A DNA stretch of 16,788 nt from the NCBI GenBank assembly GCA_964553405.1, contig CAZKLS010000061.1:1-16788 (forward strand), read 5' to 3'. Below the pieces are notes generated by a model, which ran no database searches, had not been told where the DNA came from, and saw nothing but the letters and a program-made list of their open reading frames with translations. Both the position numbers and the translations under genes were made by a program. Source of the stretch: DATIRA01 sp964553405 (GTDB taxonomy: Bacteria; Pseudomonadota; Gammaproteobacteria; Steroidobacterales; Steroidobacteraceae). Below, piece by piece: positions 12,348-16,788 of the stretch; position 1 is the stretch's first letter, and each line of letters opens with the position of its first letter.

Positions 12348-14973
12348 CGTCGGCGACCGTCGCGCCAGCAGGACTCTCGGCGACCCGGCACAATGCCGGC
12401 AGCGGGCAGCGGCGACAGGCCTCGCTCCTGTCGAAGGCGAGCTGCGCGTCGCCGCTGCGGAACTCCGTTGCAAGCGCGGTGAGCCGCTCGCGCCAGGCCG
12501 CGATCATCTCGTCCCAGTTCGCGAACTCCCCGAGCGCCCCCTTGCCGTCGAGCGTGGCGAGCCCGGGAAACGCATCATCCGCGCGGGTGACGCCGACGTA
12601 CCCGGTTCCGCCGCTGCGCACTCTTGCGAACGCGACGGCCGCGACGCGCGCGGCGCCGAGCGCCTCGAGGTACAGCGGCAGCTGCGGAAGACGCGGCCGC
12701 TCCCCGGCCCAGGCCCGCAGCTCCGCATCGGCGCCGGTCTTGTAGTCGATCACCGCGAGGCTGCCATCGGCGAGACGGTCCACCCGATCCGGTCGCAGCC
12801 GCAGTCGCAGGCCGCCGATCTCCAGCACGACGTCCTCCTCGACCTGCTGCACCTCGAACCCGCTCCGCGCCTCGTCCGCGGCCAGCAGCTCGAGCGTGCG
12901 CAGCTCGAGCCATGCAGCTTCGATCGCGAGCAGGCCGCGCCCCACCTCGTCGGCATCCCGAAGCTGCGCAGCGAAGCAATGTTCGATCGCGGCGCGCACC
13001 AGCGACCTGCGCTCGGGCACGGTCAGCGCGGTCAGCCGCGCGTGGCTACCGAGGGAGCGCCAGACTTCCGCAAGCGTGTCGTGGACGAGTCGCCCGCGAG
13101 TGGCACCGTCGAGTCCCGGCGCAGGGTCCTCGACCGGCTTCGCACCGAGCCGCAGCTCCGCCTGGGCCCGAAACGGGCAGGCCGCCTGCAGTTCCAGCAC
13201 GCGGGCCCCACCGCGCAGTCCCTCGCTGCCCGACCAGGCGGGCACTCGCCCGTCGGCGAGCCGCTCGAGTGCGGGCCGCCCCTCGAAAAGCGTCGCGGCG
13301 GCGTCGGTCGCCGGCCAGCGCGGCACTTCCGCCAGAAACGGGGTCCGGGCGAGCAGTGCGCTCGGCAGCAGCTGCGCGTCGCGGTCGAACTCCGGCACGC
13401 TGCAGATGACCTCGGGCGCGCTGCCCGACAGGGCCTCGAGCCGCACGCGCGCCGCTACCTGGGCCAGTGCGGGACTCGCGCCCGGCACCCCGCGTCGCAA
13501 TTGCCAGCTGCGCGGCAGGAACGGGTCCGGCACCGAGGGTCCCGGCCAGTGATCCGCATCGAGGCCGCAGATCCAGATCCCGTCGAAGCTCATGCCGGCG
13601 CATGTCTCGGGGTCGATGACCAGCAACGGCGCGCCCTGCTCCTCCGGCTCGAACAGCACGCGCTGCGCGAGATCGCGCAACGCGCTGAGCGCCGCGTGCC
13701 GGGTGAGCGTTCCGAGCACGTCGTCGCTCGCACCGAATTCCGCGAGCAGTCCCTGCCAGCGCTGGCAGCCCTGGTGCTCGCGACTGTCGAGATCCTCGCC
13801 GGGCCAACCGGCTGCGCCGAGCAGGTCGTGAAAGCGCTGCGCCCACCCGCTCGGATGATCGCGCGACGGCCAGCGCGCAACCTGCTCCAGACCGCGCCGG
13901 ATCAGCCCGGCCAGCGTCGGGCAGTCGCGCTGCTCCGCGGCCGTCTCCAGCAGCGACAGCGGGAGACCGGCGCGGCCATGCCGCCGCAGATGCGCGTCGA
14001 GCCGGGCACGCGCGACCAGTTCGGTCCGCGCCGCATCGCAGTAGTCGCTGCGCAGCAATCGCTCGCCGCTGGCCGGAAGCTCGGCCCGGGCGAACGACTG
14101 CAGCAGCCCCAGCGCCGCGGCCACCGGCGGCTGCGCCGCCAGCGGCCGGGCGCAGGCGAGGTCGAACGAGCCGGTAGCCGGAACGGGCGTGTCGTCCCGC
14201 GCCTCAGCGGCCGGGAAAATCCGTTCGAGGCTGCGCCGGACCTGCTCGCGGCGCCGCTTCAGATCGGGCACGACGATCGCCAATCGCCGCCCGCGCGCAC
14301 CGTCGAGCCTGCTGGCCGCCCAGCGGCCCGCGGCCTCGATCTCCGCGTCCCCGTCGTCGCAGCGGACCTGGCCGACCGAGTCGTGCATTGCCGGCGGGCC
14401 ACCGAGGCGGATGCCGACCCCTGCCGTGCGGAGCCGCTCGAGGAATGCCTCCTGCTCGGGCGTGTAGGAGTCGAATCCCCGGAAATCCAGCCGCGTGCCG
14501 GCCGCCTCCGGACTCACTGCGGCGGCAACCTGTGCAGGATCCATCCATCCGCCGGCGTTCAGCCAGTCGTGGTACGCGAGCACCCAGTCACGGAACGCCA
14601 GCCCTTCGCTGCCATCGGCGTCGGCCAGCGCCTCCAGCGGGATCAGGTACTCGTGCAGCAGGCGCCAGGACCGGTATGCGTTGCGCCCCAGCCCCGCCGG
14701 CGCCAGCAGTTCCCGCGACGCCGGGTGGCGTCTGACGGTTCGCTCCCACCACATCTCCGCCGTCACGACCGGCAGCCAGCGCCGATCGAGTCGGCCGGCG
14801 TCGCGGTCCTGGCGGAACATCTGCTCGACGAGCTCGCTCCAGGTGATGATCGACGCCGTGCGCCAGACCACGAGACCACTCGCCGCGCAGTGCTCGTTCC
14901 AGCGCAACTGCAGGTGGCGGGCCAGCCGGCGGGTTGGAACGACTACTGTCCGGCCTGGCTCCAGGTCGTCCAT
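12340..14973 (-). CDS. AddB-like PD-(D/E)XK nuclease, probable DNA repair protein (TIGR03623 type)
   Basis: A predicted partner of the adjacent helicase-nuclease in double-strand break repair. The N-terminal part opens with GRTVVVPTRRLARHL, where the related helicases would have Walker A; no GKT motif is present, so this half is probably an inactive helicase scaffold, as in AddB. The C-terminus has a nuclease site: His631 (GRLVHDTLAEVW), Asp729 (LRPDRVDRL), Asp743 and Lys745 (VIDYKTG), then QLPLYLEAL. It also has four cysteines arranged like the AddB iron-sulfur cluster: Cys599 (ACPFRAQAELRL) and Cys853, Cys856, Cys862 (CRRCPLPALC). Length is about 877 residues. The start is uncertain: the ATG at 14973 has AGGAA with almost no spacer, and a TTG at 15000 would add nine residues. 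It precedes and overlaps the helicase gene by 8 bases. Confidence 0.88.
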   Translation of the reverse strand: MDDLEPGRTVVVPTRRLARHLQLRWNEHCAASGLVVWRTASIITWSELVEQMFRQDRDAGRLDRRWLPVVTAEMWWERTVRRHPASRELLAPAGLGRNAYRSWRLLHEYLIPLEALADADGSEGLAFRDWVLAYHDWLNAGGWMDPAQVAAAVSPEAAGTRLDFRGFDSYTPEQEAFLERLRTAGVGIRLGGPPAMHDSVGQVRCDDGDAEIEAAGRWAASRLDGARGRRLAIVVPDLKRRREQVRRSLERIFPAAEARDDTPVPATGSFDLACARPLAAQPPVAAALGLLQSFARAELPASGERLLRSDYCDAARTELVARARLDAHLRRHGRAGLPLSLLETAAEQRDCPTLAGLIRRGLEQVARWPSRDHPSGWAQRFHDLLGAAGWPGEDLDSREHQGCQRWQGLLAEFGASDDVLGTLTRHAALSALRDLAQRVLFEPEEQGAPLLVIDPETCAGMSFDGIWICGLDADHWPGPSVPDPFLPRSWQLRRGVPGASPALAQVAARVRLEALSGSAPEVICSVPEFDRDAQLLPSALLARTPFLAEVPRWPATDAAATLFEGRPALERLADGRVPAWSGSEGLRGGARVLELQAACPFRAQAELRLGAKPVEDPAPGLDGATRGRLVHDTLAEVWRSLGSHARLTALTVPERRSLVRAAIEHCFAAQLRDADEVGRGLLAIEAAWLELRTLELLAADEARSGFEVQQVEEDVVLEIGGLRLRLRPDRVDRLADGSLAVIDYKTGADAELRAWAGERPRLPQLPLYLEALGAARVAAVAFARVRSGGTGYVGVTRADDAFPGLATLDGKGALGEFANWDEMIAAWRERLTALATEFRSGDAQLAFDRSEACRRCPLPALCRVAESPAGATVADDE

Positions 14974-15001
14974 TTCCTGGATTATTTCCAACGATGGCAA
15001 T

Positions 15002-15031
15002 TATTTAGAAGACTATTCTCGAACCATTCAA
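15002..15031 (-). promoter_or_regulatory. Weak promoter candidate for the AddB-like/helicase operon
   Basis: The 54-base gap after alaA is much richer in A and T than its surroundings. On the minus strand TTGAAT (15031-15026) overlaps the alaA stop, and TAAATA (15007-15002) follows after 18 bases. The -10 match is only three of six; AATAAT at 15005-15000 matches better but leaves a 20-base spacer. No terminator hairpin is seen between the genes, so read-through from alaA is also possible. Confidence 0.25.
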
Positions 15032-16311
15032 TTTCTTGCCGTCCGCTCGACCACCTTGAGGTCGGGCCCGGTCCGGCTCGTCGGCGCGTGTCCGGAAGCG
15101 TAGGCCTCGAGGACTTCCTCCATGCGCTGGAACACGTCGGCGAGTGCCTCCGGTTCCGGAAGGTTCGTGATCCGGAAATGATTCCGGTAGGGCACGTTGA
15201 AGCTCGAGCCCGGCGCGACCAGCACGTGCTTGTGCTCCAGCAGGTCGAGCGCGAACTGCTGGTCGTCGAACTGCGGCAAGCTGTCCTGCCTGACGCCGAC
15301 GAAGGCGTACATCGCGCCCATCGGCGGACTGAGCGTCAGGAAGCGGCTGCGCCGCACGGCCTCGAGGATCGCCTTGCGCGACTCGTACAGGCGCCCACCG
15401 GATGCGGTCAGGTCCCGGATGCTCTGGTAGCCGCCGATCGCCGTCTGGACGGCCCATTGCCCCGGCACGTTGCTGCACAGGCGCAGCGAACTCAGCAATT
15501 CGAGCCCCGCCAGGTACTCGCGCGAGCCCTCCAGGTCGCCGGAGAACGCGGCCCAGCCTACCCGGTAGCCGCAGGCCCGATAGACCTTGGACAGGCCGCT
15601 CATCGTGCAGCAGAGCGTCTGCTGGACCAGCGTCGCCATCGGCACGAACTCCGCGCCGTCGTAGCACATGTGATCGTAGATCTCGTCCGCCAGCACCAGC
15701 AGGTGATGTTTCTCGGCGATCTGCGCGATCGCCTCGAGAACCTCGCGCGGGTATACCGCGCCGGTCGGGTTGTTCGGGTTGATCACGACGATCGCGCGGG
15801 TGCGCTTCGTGATCAGTGACTCCAGTTCCACCGGATCCGGCACGAACCCGTGCTCGGGGCGGCAGGGGTAGTGCACGGCGCGCCCCCGGTTCAGGTTCAC
15901 CGCAGCGGTCCACAGCGGATAATCCGGACTCGGGACCAGCACTTCCTCGTCCGCCGCGAGCAGTGCCCGCAGCGTCAGGTCGATCAGCTCGCTGACGCCG
16001 TTGCCGATGAAGACCTCGTCGGCCGAGGTACCGCGCACGCCGCGGTCCTGCTGCTGCATCACGACGGCCTCGCGAGCCGGGAAGATGCCTTTCTGGTGGC
16101 AGTAGCCCTCGGCGGACCTGAGGTTCTCGATCATCGCGAGCCGCATCGTCTCCGGCGTACGGAAGCCGAAGGCTCCCGGGTTGCCGATGTTCAGCGAGAT
16201 GATGTCGTAGCCCATCCTCTCCATTTCATAGGCGCGCCGCGCCAGCTGGCCACGGATCTCGTAGCGCACGGTTCCCAGGCTCGGGCTCGGTCGGATCTTG
16301 CGGGTGGACAT
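15028..16311 (-). CDS. alaA: AlaA-type alanine/glutamate-pyruvate aminotransferase
   Basis: A PLP-dependent class I/II aminotransferase that interconverts pyruvate plus glutamate with alanine plus 2-oxoglutarate in the cytoplasm. The 427 residues follow E. coli AlaA closely: LNIGNPGAFGF, AEGYCHQKGIF, FIGNGVSELI, VPSPDYPLWTAAVNL, INPNNPTGAVY (Asn181), ADEIYDHM (Asp209, Tyr212), MSGLSKVYRACGYRVGW with the PLP-binding Lys242, LRLCSNVPGQWAVQTAIGGY, and HFRITNLP with the carboxylate-binding Arg380. A tail of about 23 residues extends past the usual C-terminus. The start is placed at the ATG at 16311; an ATG at 16323 would add four residues, and the TTG at 16341 lies in the predicted -10 box. No clear ribosome site is visible for any of them. 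Confidence 0.94.
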   Translation of the reverse strand: MSTRKIRPSPSLGTVRYEIRGQLARRAYEMERMGYDIISLNIGNPGAFGFRTPETMRLAMIENLRSAEGYCHQKGIFPAREAVVMQQQDRGVRGTSADEVFIGNGVSELIDLTLRALLAADEEVLVPSPDYPLWTAAVNLNRGRAVHYPCRPEHGFVPDPVELESLITKRTRAIVVINPNNPTGAVYPREVLEAIAQIAEKHHLLVLADEIYDHMCYDGAEFVPMATLVQQTLCCTMSGLSKVYRACGYRVGWAAFSGDLEGSREYLAGLELLSSLRLCSNVPGQWAVQTAIGGYQSIRDLTASGGRLYESRKAILEAVRRSRFLTLSPPMGAMYAFVGVRQDSLPQFDDQQFALDLLEHKHVLVAPGSSFNVPYRNHFRITNLPEPEALADVFQRMEEVLEAYASGHAPTSRTGPDLKVVERTARN

Positions 16312-16340
16312 GCGTCTGCTCATTGGCCGGCAACGGGTCA

Positions 16341-16369
16341 ATTATGAACCGCCACGACGCTGCAGCCAA
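16341..16369 (-). promoter_or_regulatory. Sigma70-type promoter of alaA
   Basis: The minus strand has TTGGCT (16369-16364, four of six -35 matches), a 17-base spacer, and CATAAT (16346-16341, five of six -10 matches). Transcription should begin near 16334, giving a leader of about 23 bases to the ATG at 16311. It is the best-formed promoter in the window and lies in the 68-base gap after the CoA-transferase gene. Confidence 0.6.
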
Positions 16370-16379
16370 AGGACGGCGG

Positions 16380-16788
16380 TCAGAGAATCACGCCCTGCCG
16401 ACGCAGCTCGACCAGACTCGACGGCTGCATGCCGAGAAGCTCGCGCAGAACGTCGTCGGTGTCGGCGCCCAGCAGCGGCGGAGCCCGCTCGTGGGCAATC
16501 GGCGTGCGCGAGAACCGTAACGGGTTGGCGACCCCTGGGACGCTTCCCGCCAGCGGGTGCGGCAGGTCGACGCGAAGTCCCCGGTGCACGACCTGCGGCT
16601 CCGCGAAGACCTGCGCCAGGTCGTTGATCGGGCCGCAGGGCACGCCCGCGGTCCGCAGCAGCTCGAGCCAGGCGCTGGTCGAACGCTCGCGAAGCCGCCC
16701 GGCCAGCAGCGGCACGAGCCGGCTGCGGTTCGCGACGCGCTGACGGTTGCTGCCGAGCAGGCAGAGGCAGTCGTCACCGACCATCACC
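16380..16788 (-). CDS. CaiB/BaiF family (class III) CoA-transferase, C-terminal part, cut by window edge
   Basis: The last 135 or so residues of a family III CoA-transferase, an enzyme class that moves CoA between organic acids in the cytoplasm. Seen here: AGVPCGPINDLAQVFAEPQV, the strongly conserved C-terminal family segment, followed by RGLRVDLPHPLAGSVPGVANPLRFSRTP and APPLLGADTDDVLRELLG. These are standard for the family, but they do not reveal the acyl substrate. The catalytic Asp is in the N-terminal part, beyond the right edge. The frame is open to the edge, so the gene is partial, not truncated. The stop lies 68 bases before the alaA ATG, and alaA has its own promoter in that gap, so the two are probably separate units. 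Confidence 0.93.
   Translation of the reverse strand, partial: VMVGDDCLCLLGSNRQRVANRSRLVPLLAGRLRERSTSAWLELLRTAGVPCGPINDLAQVFAEPQVVHRGLRVDLPHPLAGSVPGVANPLRFSRTPIAHERAPPLLGADTDDVLRELLGMQPSSLVELRRQGVIL

Noticed and set aside
11974..15819. Very long open frame on the plus strand, about 1280 codons
   Set aside because: It runs antisense to the AddB-like gene and parts of its neighbours, shows no recognisable domain, and is rich in Arg, Pro and Ala as expected from the complement of GC-rich coding DNA. The minus-strand genes explain the region.

Overview
This 16.8-kb, high-GC window looks like ordinary chromosomal DNA from a gammaproteobacterium. The evidence is an AlaA-type aminotransferase very close to the enterobacterial family pattern, a fabD-fabG-acpP-fabF cluster, a type II secretion (T2SS) pseudopilin operon, and a rhombosortase gene of the kind found in bacteria with GlyGly-CTERM proteins. 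A genus cannot be named from the sequence. I see no rRNA, tRNA, CRISPR array, insertion sequence, integrase or phage gene. The DNA is densely coding: the largest gap between genes is about 110 bases, and no gene-free stretch exceeds 300 bases.

Layout, left to right. (1) Positions 1-2500, minus strand: fatty-acid synthesis genes transcribed fabD, fabG, acpP, fabF, with fabF running off the left edge. They make malonyl-ACP, reduce 3-ketoacyl-ACP, carry the acyl chain and elongate it. plsX and fabH, often upstream of fabD, are not here. (2) 2549-3145, minus: a rhomboid-family rhombosortase (rrtA-like) directly upstream of fabD. (3) 3225-8934, plus: gspG-H-I-J-K-L-M-N, a tightly packed operon for the T2SS pseudopilus and inner-membrane platform, divergent from the rhombosortase gene across a 79-base region. 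gspC, D, E and F are not in the window. (4) 8931-14973, minus: a two-gene AddAB-like repair operon, with the AddB-like nuclease (TIGR03623-type) transcribed first and the helicase-nuclease second. The helicase gene converges on gspN and shares a CTAG stop with it. (5) 15028-16311, minus: alaA, with a good sigma70-type promoter. (6) 16380 to the right edge, minus: the C-terminal part of a CaiB/BaiF family CoA-transferase.

Most genes are recognisable core functions, and I do not see a clearly new system. The points most worth a second look are: the rhombosortase placed divergently beside the secretion operon it is known to work with; a GspI carrying an unusual ~65-residue acidic tail; a FabG with Asp where the catalytic tetrad normally has Asn; a 24-base imperfect palindrome over the predicted acpP promoter; and the AddAB-like pair.
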